Virus record (IMG/VR): IMGVR_UViG_3300044971_002036
Coordinates: 1-21,809 of that record
DNA: 21,809 nt
Direction: 5' to 3' (one strand)
Origin: a virus
Positions 1-8,401 of this stretch are shown here, in pieces (within the stretch, counting starts at the first letter, position 1; each line of letters begins with the position of its first letter). The notes under the pieces were generated by a model. That model made no database searches. It had not been told where the DNA came from and saw nothing but the letters and a program-made list of their open reading frames with translations. Both the position numbers and the translations under genes were made by a program.

Positions 1-3000
1 AATTCCAGTTCGGATATAGAATTGTTGATCTCCTATGACACGATCACCCACAGAAACCTTTTTTTCACTATACACTTCTGCTCCATTAAATGCTGCTTCC
101 TTTACCAGAGAACCGTTCGCATACATCTGCAAACGAGTTGTGTTTGTGGCGGCAGAATATTCAGAAATGAAAACCAAATGCGTCCATCGGGAGGTAATGT
201 TGTATGGAGCATTCCACTGAACAAACTTCTGACCACCAATATTCATGCTCCAAAAGTAGACGTTAGCAGTGGTGTACGAGCCATAATACGGAAGCCCTCC
301 CGAACCAGCAAACATTTTAAGTTCGCCATCTGTTGGAGTTGATGGCTTGACCCACGCTTCCCATGTCATTTTCTCCCTGTTCGTCGGAATGACATCGGAG
401 TTTGTGGTGATGACAGTGCTTTTCCCATCAAACACAATCGAATTGGTTCCTGTGGCAGGACGACCCAACACAGAACTGATTGCGCCAGATGGGCTAGTGT
501 CGTAAACAGTTCCAACACCGTTGTTAAGCAACTCTTCAATGCTTGGTTCGGTTCCGTCTACAATATCAATTCGCGGACGGAAGAACAGAGTTTCCGCACC
601 AGGAACCGTGTCTGCGTAGTGCAGTACTCGTAGTCTGGATGTACTCGTCGCAGCAGATCCCCATATCAAATCATTATAGGCACCACCCGCACCACCAGAA
701 AGCGGAGCGTAGGTGAGTCCGTTTCCGCTTCTTACATAGAATCCACTATACGGATCGTTTCCTCCTGTAGCAGTTCCAAAAGGATGCACATGACCAACAA
801 CAAGAATCCATGTGTCTTGTTTCCCAGTAAACTCAGAGGATCCAGAACTATTTGCAGTGAAATATGCATTAGTCTGTGCTGTACCGTTAAACTTGCTGGT
901 ATAAGATGCGTTTGCTGCTCCAAAGTAAAAAGTTCCAGTGCCAAGCACTTTTCTATTCACCCAAACCGAATATCGGTATTTCTTTGTTCCAACGATTGGC
1001 ACTGCGCCACCAATGAATCCACCGTTTGGATTGAACGCGGCATTCGTGTCTATTGTAGAGTGATTTTCTGCTCGCCAAACAGTCTCCATGTTTCCCCAAG
1101 GATCAGGATACCGCTGTATGGAGTTCGTCATGGGGCTTCCGTAGAGAGTAGCCCACGAAGGATAACTGCTCGTTGTACGAGAAGCGCGACCGTCAATGTC
1201 TCCCTGATTGTAAGGAAGGAGTTGGAATCTGCCCACATACAGTTCTGTTCCTGCTGGCAATGACGGGAAAAAACTCAAACCACATAGACTTACAACAGTA
1301 TCAGAACCAGCGGTAGATGGACCTATCTTGGTTCTGCTCACTCGATACCATCCGTCACCAATGTCTTGAATTGTCGCCTGTGCCTGGTCGAGCGTGCCAA
1401 GACCATATATGTACGCTCCTATGTTAGAAGGAAGAGGGGTTCCGTCTACTTTACGAACACAAACACTAAAAGTCCATGCAATTGCAGTGCGAGTGTCCCG
1501 CCAAGCAACATTATTGTTTCTATTGTCGATATAAAAGTTTGCGTTGGCTGCCAAAGTGATTTTATAAACTTCATCCGTTCCCAAAGCGGGTGTTCCCGCT
1601 TGCTGAGTAACACGAACCGCTGACAGATTACTGCCAGGATCTCCACGCAACGACACAGGATCTACAGGCTTCAACACATTTATAGGAGTAGGAACAAAAC
1701 TCTGGTCGCGCAGCAAGTCTGCGCTAAATCCAGAAAGATACTCACTCACACAAGCAGTCTTACCCGCATCAAACGAATAGATCAGATTCTTGGAAATCAA
1801 ATAGTCTTCCGTGTTTGGAGGAGACACAGAAGCAACCCTGCGTCCAGTGGAGCGCGACTTGTTCAGTCCCTGATCTCCGTTCAGGAACACATCAATCTTG
1901 TTTTCAGAGTCACGAACGGCTTCTCCGACACAGATGCCCAAGCACGCTCCCGACACATGGGGATCGTACACGATGGTGTTCTGAAGCACGCCTGTCTGAT
2001 CGCCGTATGGACGGAACCCAAACACTCCTGCTGGAGGCAGTGACGCGCCAGGATACATCACCGTGCCATTGGGAAGAATGCTGTAGTACGCACTCGTCTG
2101 CTGTGCGGCTGTTCTGTCCTGTTCGTTGTAAGACCTACTGAACAGCACCGAGTCAAACCGCACAGATGGATTAGCCGAAAGATCACAGTTCGTGTTGCGT
2201 GATCCAAGCAGCCCATATCCAAAACTCAAGCCGTCACGGGTGGATTTGTATACCACGAAAATGTCTGCATCATCGGTGATCTTCAGTGGACGCTTGAGGT
2301 ATAGGTGCTGTCCCGTGAGCATTGCAGCAGCACTGCTGCCAGTGCCTGTGGTGTATCCGAGTCCAACCACGCCACCGAGGGTCGCACCCGCGTACACGGA
2401 AGCAGGAGCAAACACGATTCCACCGTTGAACGAAATGCCTGTTGCACCACCGAATCCTGCTGTTTGCAGAGTGGGGCGAAGTTTGTCTAGCGTTACTCCT
2501 GCGTACACACGAGCATTCATGTTTGTAGTAGACACAAAATTCGGGACAACAGGATTTCCGTTATACGAAAGGTTCAAAAGAGTAACTGATGTTTTTGGAT
2601 CACTAGAAGAGGCGTTTGCAAAAAATGAAGAGTCAAAGTAGAATGTGCGTCCATATCCCGCAAAAACGGTTCGCTTTACAACTCCATCAACCCGATACAC
2701 GATATTTGGTTCCGTGTACTCTACCTCAAAAACAGTATTATCGTAGGCAGAATAGTTACTTGTCGCAGTAGTAAGGTTCGTCTGTTGCGTACCTGATTCA
2801 TACGCAATATATCGCCTTGGTATGGTATAAACTGTACTGCTTGACCCATACGAGTACACAGCGTAGTCGATATTGTCATAGTAATTACTTGCAGCAGGAT
2901 TGGCGGCAAGTCCCATCATAAACAGACGACCGTGTGTGAACCCCCCACACAATCCGTTTGCCACGAAAGCCAATTTAGTTACTGGGTTTGTGGAGCGAAC

Positions 3001-4710
3001 GGATTCGTTAAAATATCCACTTGCGGCTGTTTGTGTGATGTGCGCCACACCGTTCCACTTGTCCCATGTCGGTGGCATCGCGTCATTTCTTGATGGTGAA
3101 GCGTCCCTCCACACATCGGCACTCGCACCATTCACCACAGAACCACACACCCCGATGTTCTCTGGCTTCAACCACAAGACCAGACCAGGAATGGTATCGG
3201 GATCTGGTCCGCGTTCGTGACCGAGCCGCCATGAAGCCGTGCTGCCGAGCGGTGCGCCGATGGGATTGTGAGAAGTTCTTCCGCCTTCAGGAACATAGCA
3301 CCAAGTGTAGCCCAACGATGATCCCACGAACACAGTGCCGTTCGCGGTGGTAGTGCCGTTGGGTCCAACCTGTGCGGTGCTGCCGATGTACGGGTTGTAT
3401 CCAAGCGGATACAGGTCGCCTGTTGCGCCCAACCAGTAACCGCTTGCGGTCACTCCGTTGTTTCTCAGGTCAATAGTTGTGCCAGTGGTGTACGGCGTGT
3501 ATCGCCCGATCACGGGAACTTCGTAATATGTGGCTTGGGCAGAAGAGGTCAGAGCGTTGTCCAACTCGCTCTTGAACAGCACCGATCCGAACATCCTCAT
3601 GCCAGCAGGGTGAATGATGCTCTTCAGCAGATCAAAATATGTCTCAAACGAGACTTCGCCCTTCAGCACATACGAGAAGTCTTGGTAGTAGTGTCCGTCC
3701 TGTATCTTCTTGTTTGACGAAATCTTGCCGCGATTTCCCGCAAAGTATCCAGGATAGTTTGTGACGGCACTGCGAACCGCAAGCACCCGAGCAGATTGCG
3801 CTCCGCTCTCGCTGAAGATGTTCAGTACAAGGTCGCCAGAGTAGTTGATTCCAGAGTTTGCGATGCCAATCTTCTTGACACCACCCGCAAAACTCACTTG
3901 ATCAATCTTTGCAGAGAAGCCCACTCCGTTTGCGTCAATGACGGTCGCCGTGTCTCCGATGCGATATCCCTCACCAGCATTCTCAACAAAGAAATCGCCA
4001 AGCACGGAGTACGCAACTTCCTTCCACTCCTCGTCACCGTTCGCAATATACACTTCCTGACCAGGCAGGAAGGTGCCGTTGATGTCGGAAATGAAGAACT
4101 CAGTGACGGGCAATCCGTTGAACGAGTACTGCACAACGCTCTCAATGAAAGCACTGGCAACGAGTTGCGTTCCAGAATACTGATTGAGTTGTCCGTTGTT
4201 GCCGCCGAAAAGTGCCGATCCGTTGGAAGAAGTGGTCTTGACGGATTTTGGTTCCACCCACTGTCCGTCCGAAACCTTCAGGATGTCTTCCTTTGGATAG
4301 TAAATCTCAAGGTCGCTGTCGTACAGTATGCGGAACAGGAACTTGTACGCGCTCTCCGTTCCCTTGTTTCCGTAGAAGTCACGGATTTTCTTCAGAAGGG
4401 TGTTCTTGTTCGGCTTGTTTCCGCTTGGATTAGTGGCAAGCACTTCGGGGAAGGTGAGCAGATAGGTGTTCTTGAAGTGCGAGTAGAACTCGTCAAGGCT
4501 GCGGTCTGAATCGTAGATGGTGTCCAACTTGCCAAGCACATATCCCGCGTTGTCCTTTTGATCAAGCCACTCGTAGTATGCCTTGATGAACAGGACAAGT
4601 TTCCGATAGTCCGTGCGAATGAAAGACGGAAACTGCTCTTCAATGAACGGAGACAGTATGTCTTCCAGTGCCTCGGCTTCGGTATTGAGGATTATGTTCT
4701 TGGGATCCAT
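1..4710 (-). CDS. Large tail/baseplate structural protein with LamG-type adhesin modules (C-terminus beyond window)
   Basis: The minus frame is open from the ATG at 4710 to base 1: 1570 codons, checked codon by codon, with no stop, so the gene is cut by the left edge. Residues 1-150 match the N-terminus of structural proteins encoded next to gp6 in marine T4-like phages, from memory (EEQFPSF at 24-30, FIKAYYEWLD at 41-50, FRILYDSDLEIYYPKEDIL at 126-144); this part probably anchors it to the baseplate. Lectin-like signatures follow: LVLWLKPE with WRDASPSRNDA from about 505, a second NLIYSFDAG unit near 970, carbohydrate-binding-like stretches at about 1050-1350 (GDGWYRVSRT), and a clear LamG/ConA-like unit at about 1400-1570 (TWEAWVKPS). 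It starts 3 bases after the gp6 stop with a weak ribosome site. It probably acts as wedge/fibre protein and receptor binder, replacing T4 gp7-gp12. Module borders are approximate. Confidence 0.85.
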   Translation of the reverse strand, partial: MDPKNIILNTEAEALEDILSPFIEEQFPSFIRTDYRKLVLFIKAYYEWLDQKDNAGYVLGKLDTIYDSDRSLDEFYSHFKNTYLLTFPEVLATNPSGNKPNKNTLLKKIRDFYGNKGTESAYKFLFRILYDSDLEIYYPKEDILKVSDGQWVEPKSVKTTSSNGSALFGGNNGQLNQYSGTQLVASAFIESVVQYSFNGLPVTEFFISDINGTFLPGQEVYIANGDEEWKEVAYSVLGDFFVENAGEGYRIGDTATVIDANGVGFSAKIDQVSFAGGVKKIGIANSGINYSGDLVLNIFSESGAQSARVLAVRSAVTNYPGYFAGNRGKISSNKKIQDGHYYQDFSYVLKGEVSFETYFDLLKSIIHPAGMRMFGSVLFKSELDNALTSSAQATYYEVPVIGRYTPYTTGTTIDLRNNGVTASGYWLGATGDLYPLGYNPYIGSTAQVGPNGTTTANGTVFVGSSLGYTWCYVPEGGRTSHNPIGAPLGSTASWRLGHERGPDPDTIPGLVLWLKPENIGVCGSVVNGASADVWRDASPSRNDAMPPTWDKWNGVAHITQTAASGYFNESVRSTNPVTKLAFVANGLCGGFTHGRLFMMGLAANPAASNYYDNIDYAVYSYGSSSTVYTIPRRYIAYESGTQQTNLTTATSNYSAYDNTVFEVEYTEPNIVYRVDGVVKRTVFAGYGRTFYFDSSFFANASSSDPKTSVTLLNLSYNGNPVVPNFVSTTNMNARVYAGVTLDKLRPTLQTAGFGGATGISFNGGIVFAPASVYAGATLGGVVGLGYTTGTGSSAAAMLTGQHLYLKRPLKITDDADIFVVYKSTRDGLSFGYGLLGSRNTNCDLSANPSVRFDSVLFSRSYNEQDRTAAQQTSAYYSILPNGTVMYPGASLPPAGVFGFRPYGDQTGVLQNTIVYDPHVSGACLGICVGEAVRDSENKIDVFLNGDQGLNKSRSTGRRVASVSPPNTEDYLISKNLIYSFDAGKTACVSEYLSGFSADLLRDQSFVPTPINVLKPVDPVSLRGDPGSNLSAVRVTQQAGTPALGTDEVYKITLAANANFYIDNRNNNVAWRDTRTAIAWTFSVCVRKVDGTPLPSNIGAYIYGLGTLDQAQATIQDIGDGWYRVSRTKIGPSTAGSDTVVSLCGLSFFPSLPAGTELYVGRFQLLPYNQGDIDGRASRTTSSYPSWATLYGSPMTNSIQRYPDPWGNMETVWRAENHSTIDTNAAFNPNGGFIGGAVPIVGTKKYRYSVWVNRKVLGTGTFYFGAANASYTSKFNGTAQTNAYFTANSSGSSEFTGKQDTWILVVGHVHPFGTATGGNDPYSGFYVRSGNGLTYAPLSGGAGGAYNDLIWGSAATSTSRLRVLHYADTVPGAETLFFRPRIDIVDGTEPSIEELLNNGVGTVYDTSPSGAISSVLGRPATGTNSIVFDGKSTVITTNSDVIPTNREKMTWEAWVKPSTPTDGELKMFAGSGGLPYYGSYTTANVYFWSMNIGGQKFVQWNAPYNITSRWTHLVFISEYSAATNTTRLQMYANGSLVKEAAFNGAEVYSEKKVSVGDRVIGDQQFYIRTGI

Positions 4711-4713
4711 CTA

Positions 4714-6531
4714 TTACGCTTTCAGGTTCTGCTTGCGGTTCGTTTGCGACTGAACGCTCAACTTCACGGAATCAGAGTAGCCTCTGTTGATCCGCACGAT
4801 TTTGTTCTCAAACACGAAGATGTCCTCGTTGCGTGGCTCTACGGTGATCGTGAACAGCACCGATGTGCTTACGGGAGCGAACGCCGAGTTGAACGCGATC
4901 TTTCCGTTGTCGTAGTCCACGGTTCCGATGCGCGGATACACGGTGTAGATCGTGCCGCCGCTGTTCTTTGCAACAAGATTCAGTATTCCGTTGCCGTCAT
5001 CATTCACGAAAACATCGCTGATGACAGTTCCGTCCGTGTCCACATGGGAGAATGTGGAAGACGAAACAATCGTGGAGTGACCACTGTGGGGATGATACAG
5101 GGGATTTCTGAAATCCACGGTGAATCCCTTTGACAGCACCAGTTTGCTCAAGTTCACGGTCTTGCGAATCTTGATCTTCGTGTCGTTGCTCAAGATGGAC
5201 GAGTCAAGGCGGTTCAGCCCTTCCGTGAGTTTGGACAGATAGAAGTTTGAACCGAATCGCTCAAGTGTGGTGGCGGAATAGGTGAAGATGTAAGCCACCA
5301 TGAGAGCCTTCAGGGTTCCGACTCCGAGCGATGTGCGGGTAGGATCGTATGTGACGAGCGAGTCAATCACGAGATCAATGTAGTCGGGATCCACGATTTC
5401 GGGCGTGACCGTGACCACCGAGCGGTTTTCCTTCAGCGTTTTTGCAAGACTGCGCTTCTCTTCGGTGGTAAGCGCGGTTCCCGTGCGCGGCTTCACGGCA
5501 ACGAAAACCTTGCCATACTGCGGAGGAGTTACCGTTTCTCCTCCATAAACATATACCGAATCCGCAGCAGGATAGTCCTTGATCACGGCAGCGGTATAGT
5601 CATCCTCTGTGACCGCACGATTCTGCGATTGATAGAAGCGAGGAGCAAGGAACTTGATCTTGGAAACGCTCTCTTCCAATGCACCACCAGAGGATGCGCT
5701 GAACACGCCGATGTTTCCAAGACCAGCAATATTGGATGTGAACGATTCAATGCCGTTGCCTTCATCACCGTTTGTTTCAAGATACTCCACGATCACGATG
5801 TTTCCTGCATCTGGCTGCTGACCGAGGAAATCGTCACCAAAGAACAGTTCATACATCCCCGACTCCTTCTCCTGAAGGAAGAACACCTTTGAAGTGGGTG
5901 TCAGGTCAATATACGATTCCGAATATGTCCATGTGTCCTCTATGCCTGTGTTGTCGTTTGCCGAAGCCTTCACGCGCACCTTGATGGTGCTGGTGTCAAT
6001 CTTGTCATTCGGGATGAGCAGCACGGAAGACGGCTTCTTCGTTGGGTCATACACATAACTCATGCGGCGCAGGGTTCCCTCGTAGACCTCCACATCCTCA
6101 AACTGCTGCGTTTCGGAGTTTGCGTAAACGGTGTCAAGCAGCACGAAACGGTACTGCGTTCCTGCAAGATCGGTTCCCACGAACTCGGATCCACGCGCAA
6201 GATAGGTGCTTTCCGATGCGCCAGCGGCAGAGATGCCAAGCACGGCTTTTGCTGATCGGCGTGATGTCGGAACATATCCAAGAGTCTTTGCATGAGAAAC
6301 TACGGACGGACGGAGAGCCGCGCTGTCAAGGAACATCTCGTTTGCCACCATGTTTGCGTAGAACGCCTGATAGTGGGTGTTGTATGCCAGCACATCAAGC
6401 ACAGTGGACAGCACCGATCCGTCAAAGTTGTAGTCTTTCAGCGTTTCCTGCGACTGCAAGAACGCCTTCAATGACGATTTTGCGTCATCAAAGTCAAGAC
6501 CCACAATGTTGAAACTGTTCGTGTTAGCCAT
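4714..6531 (-). CDS. 6: Baseplate wedge subunit gp6
   Basis: This 605-residue protein is close to the size of T4 gp6 (660). In T4, gp6 forms the continuous ring of the inner baseplate and joins neighbouring wedges; the family relates to the baseplate J proteins. The N-terminal half has the conserved family pattern (FDGSVLSTVLDVLAYNTHYQ at about 39-58, then NEMFLDSA and SHAKTLGYVP) that I recognise from T4-like phages. The middle holds the ring-forming part (RAVTEDDYTAAVIKDYPAA near 305; VFVAVKPR). The ATG shares one base with the gp25 TGA stop (TGATG), so translation is probably coupled. The gp25-gp6 order is conserved in T4-like phages. Nothing is missing or broken. Confidence 0.95.
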   Translation of the reverse strand: MANTNSFNIVGLDFDDAKSSLKAFLQSQETLKDYNFDGSVLSTVLDVLAYNTHYQAFYANMVANEMFLDSAALRPSVVSHAKTLGYVPTSRRSAKAVLGISAAGASESTYLARGSEFVGTDLAGTQYRFVLLDTVYANSETQQFEDVEVYEGTLRRMSYVYDPTKKPSSVLLIPNDKIDTSTIKVRVKASANDNTGIEDTWTYSESYIDLTPTSKVFFLQEKESGMYELFFGDDFLGQQPDAGNIVIVEYLETNGDEGNGIESFTSNIAGLGNIGVFSASSGGALEESVSKIKFLAPRFYQSQNRAVTEDDYTAAVIKDYPAADSVYVYGGETVTPPQYGKVFVAVKPRTGTALTTEEKRSLAKTLKENRSVVTVTPEIVDPDYIDLVIDSLVTYDPTRTSLGVGTLKALMVAYIFTYSATTLERFGSNFYLSKLTEGLNRLDSSILSNDTKIKIRKTVNLSKLVLSKGFTVDFRNPLYHPHSGHSTIVSSSTFSHVDTDGTVISDVFVNDDGNGILNLVAKNSGGTIYTVYPRIGTVDYDNGKIAFNSAFAPVSTSVLFTITVEPRNEDIFVFENKIVRINRGYSDSVKLSVQSQTNRKQNLKA

Positions 6532-6941
6532 CAGCGCAGCCTTTCTAGTACGACAGATACCCTGTCGGTTTTTCCAACGCCTATCACGGAATATTCAACA
6601 TTGACGGTGTAGTAGTTCTGATCAGGATTGGCAATCACATCAACCAGCACATTTCCGACTCGCGGCTCATGGCGGTTGATGGTTTGCAGAATGCGGTCGC
6701 GGATCTCCATCGTGGTGATGGCATCAATCGGTTCAAACAGGAGCGGACGAAGCGATCCGCCGATGGTGGGCTGAAACAGCCGCTCTCCGAAAGATGTTGA
6801 CAGCAGGCACTTCAGTGCCAAACGGACAGCACCATCGTCCCGAACCGTGAGCAAGTCGTTTGTCTTCGGACTGCGCGTGAAGTTCGGGTCTATGTCAGAG
6901 AATACTGGCTTGGTGCTGTTGCTCGTTATCCGTAGTGCCAT
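6531..6941 (-). CDS. 25: Baseplate wedge subunit gp25
   Basis: This 136-residue protein matches T4 gp25 (132) in length and motifs. gp25 has a lysozyme-like fold without need for activity. It sits in the inner wedge and starts sheath assembly; relatives occur in most contractile systems (P2 gpW, type VI TssE). Visible signatures are the N-terminal DIDPNFTRSPKTNDL, the ERLFQPTIGG segment at about 54-63 and the EPRV motif near residue 92 that ties gp25 to the baseplate core. The start overlaps the stop of the preceding membrane-protein gene as TAATG, and the stop overlaps the gp6 start, so the three are probably co-translated. The ribosome site is weak (GGGA). Confidence 0.95.
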   Translation of the reverse strand: MALRITSNSTKPVFSDIDPNFTRSPKTNDLLTVRDDGAVRLALKCLLSTSFGERLFQPTIGGSLRPLLFEPIDAITTMEIRDRILQTINRHEPRVGNVLVDVIANPDQNYYTVNVEYSVIGVGKTDRVSVVLERLR

Positions 6942-7603
6942 TACTTATTTCCCTGATTGTATGACAGGTATGCGTTTATGTTCTGTGTGCTGTCTTCTAT
7001 CAACTGCTCCAACGACTGCTGCGTGATGCCTTCCTTCTCAATCTCATCCAGCGAATCCGCCGAACACCAGTGGCAGCACAGGAATCCCATCGGAGTAAGT
7101 CCGTCCATGCACTTCAGCGGTACGACACTGAAGTATTCTACGCTATTTATCTCAAGTCCAGAACGAAATGCGGACGGCTGTAGGGTGTCAACCTGTATTA
7201 TTTTCCCTGCCCGTTCTTCCATCAGGGGAACGATATCCATGTATCGCGTGAGCAGCACATCCTGCGATTCAAGGATCATGCTCTGCGTGGGGGCAGCGCA
7301 CGACTCATGGGTCACCGAAAACCGCTTGATGGAGGTTCCGTCCGCGAATGAACCACCGTTGTGGAACTGAAAGATCAAGCAACGGCAGGCGCGAACCGTG
7401 ACCCGCAGTTCAGTAAGCATTTCGTGTATTTGGGTGTGGGCTTCCACGAACCGCCGCTCCTTCTGCGGACTCCACATGGTTTTTTTCTTACGCAGGATTC
7501 CCCATGCACCGATTCCTATGCCAGCAAGCAGCACCCCGAGCAGTTCTCCGAATGCAAGGGCAAAGTCTCTGAAAGAACTCAAAAAATCAGCAGCATCTTT
7601 CAT
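6941..7603 (-). CDS. Single-pass membrane protein with GAF-like cytoplasmic domain
   Basis: A 220-residue protein. I chose ATG 7603 because GGAGG lies six bases ahead and the ATG overlaps the previous stop as ATGA; the longer open frame reads into the neighbour. Residues 14-37 form one hydrophobic helix, followed by RKKK, which suggests that the C-terminus faces the cytoplasm. Residues 50-72 look helical. From about 74 (LIFQFHNGGSF, then a serine/threonine-rich stretch) to 200 the pattern of strands with the FHNG motif resembles small GAF-type sensor domains of unknown function in marine bacteria and phages. No catalytic motif is evident. Its place between a structural gene and gp25 is odd for a membrane protein. 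It could be a virion passenger, a lysis-timing factor or a host signalling decoy. The fold is tentative. Confidence 0.7.
   Translation of the reverse strand: MKDAADFLSSFRDFALAFGELLGVLLAGIGIGAWGILRKKKTMWSPQKERRFVEAHTQIHEMLTELRVTVRACRCLIFQFHNGGSFADGTSIKRFSVTHESCAAPTQSMILESQDVLLTRYMDIVPLMEERAGKIIQVDTLQPSAFRSGLEINSVEYFSVVPLKCMDGLTPMGFLCCHWCSADSLDEIEKEGITQQSLEQLIEDSTQNINAYLSYNQGNK
7144..7151 (-). promoter_or_regulatory. Possible internal late promoter core GATAAATA
   Basis: On the minus strand the bases read GATAAATA, close to the T4 late core TATAAATA. The site is inside the membrane-protein gene, about 200 bases ahead of gp25, and could give extra gp25-gp6 message. The distance is long and chance occurrence is possible. 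Confidence 0.25.
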
Positions 7604-8391
7604 CGGTAGCCTCCAAATCCTGTGGGCGTACCTCCACGAACTGCATTCAAGAAATCTGGACTCACAAGACTGCCGTTTAGCGTGCTGCCCAACTTGAAGC
7701 ACGGATCGGTGTTTGCCTCATTTATAAGATTGGCGAGCGCATTGATGCTCGTATATTTTTGAATAAAGTCTGCTGCCTGATTCTGTAGGGCTTCTGCTGC
7801 ATCCATTAGACCTGCGATTGCGCCGTTTGCAGCGTCCAGTGCGCCCGCCGCCTTGCCTAGAGCCTCCTGAAACTGCCTCACGGCATCGGCGGTTGCGGTT
7901 CCGAGGTTGTTGTCGGAGAACTGATTGAGTATTTTTTCAAGATCCACATTTGCCGCGACCGCATAGTTGATGGACAACTGACCGTTCTGATTCACGACAT
8001 TCAGACCCACCCCGATGTCCAGACCTTCTATTCCCAGAGCGCACTGCATTTCCGCAAACAGGCTCAACGAACTGATGATGTTGATCAACTGATTGGGATC
8101 CGTGAAACGATTGCACTCGTTCTCAAAAGCATCAACGCGATTGTCAAGCACATTGATTGCGCCTTTTACCCGATTGAGTTCGGGAAGTGCGGTGGTAAGC
8201 GCATTGGTGGGACCACCCACCTGTGCAGCCTGTATGAGTTGTTCTATCCTGAATGCGTTTGCGCCACCCAACTGCCGTGCTATACCAATAGCAGCAGCGT
8301 TCGGATTACGCAACATCTCGTTCGTCAATCCGAAATTGAGAATTCCTCTTTCGCCGTCAGTCAGGGTTTGCTTGCACGGACAGTCTGCCAT
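7600..8391 (-). CDS. Putative virion structural protein, alanine-rich helical C-terminus
   Basis: A 263-residue protein that I do not recognise as any named T4 gene. ATG 8391 is supported by AAGGAGAG seven to eight bases upstream and by the 10-base gap to the previous gene; a longer frame would overlap that gene. The N-terminus has cysteines in CPCKQTL (residues 4-10) and more at about 92 (NECNRF) and 120 (MQCALG), and one near the end (DPCFKLG), which may pair or bind metal. The middle is predicted helical; residues about 190-235 are an alanine-rich amphipathic helix that could be a coiled coil. There is no signal peptide or membrane helix. Its place directly after the PAAR tip gene and before gp25 suggests a baseplate or tail component. 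A TAAATA-type motif lies 24 bases ahead, so it may be boosted separately. Confidence 0.75.
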   Translation of the reverse strand: MADCPCKQTLTDGERGILNFGLTNEMLRNPNAAAIGIARQLGGANAFRIEQLIQAAQVGGPTNALTTALPELNRVKGAINVLDNRVDAFENECNRFTDPNQLINIISSLSLFAEMQCALGIEGLDIGVGLNVVNQNGQLSINYAVAANVDLEKILNQFSDNNLGTATADAVRQFQEALGKAAGALDAANGAIAGLMDAAEALQNQAADFIQKYTSINALANLINEANTDPCFKLGSTLNGSLVSPDFLNAVRGGTPTGFGGYR

Positions 8392-8401
8392 ACGCTCTCC
8401 T

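Noticed and set aside
784-1263. A 159-codon plus-strand open frame in the left part of the window
   Set aside because: The minus frame is open throughout and encodes lectin-like sequence; the plus product is rich in Cys/Ser/Arg without a domain.
3796-4509. A 237-codon plus-strand open frame
   Set aside because: It lies opposite the conserved N-terminal part of the large structural protein, whose family motifs are certain. The frame has no recognisable motif.
7604-7702. Longer frame of the membrane-protein gene
   Set aside because: It runs inside the preceding gene; ATG 7603 with GGAGG and the ATGA overlap is far better supported.
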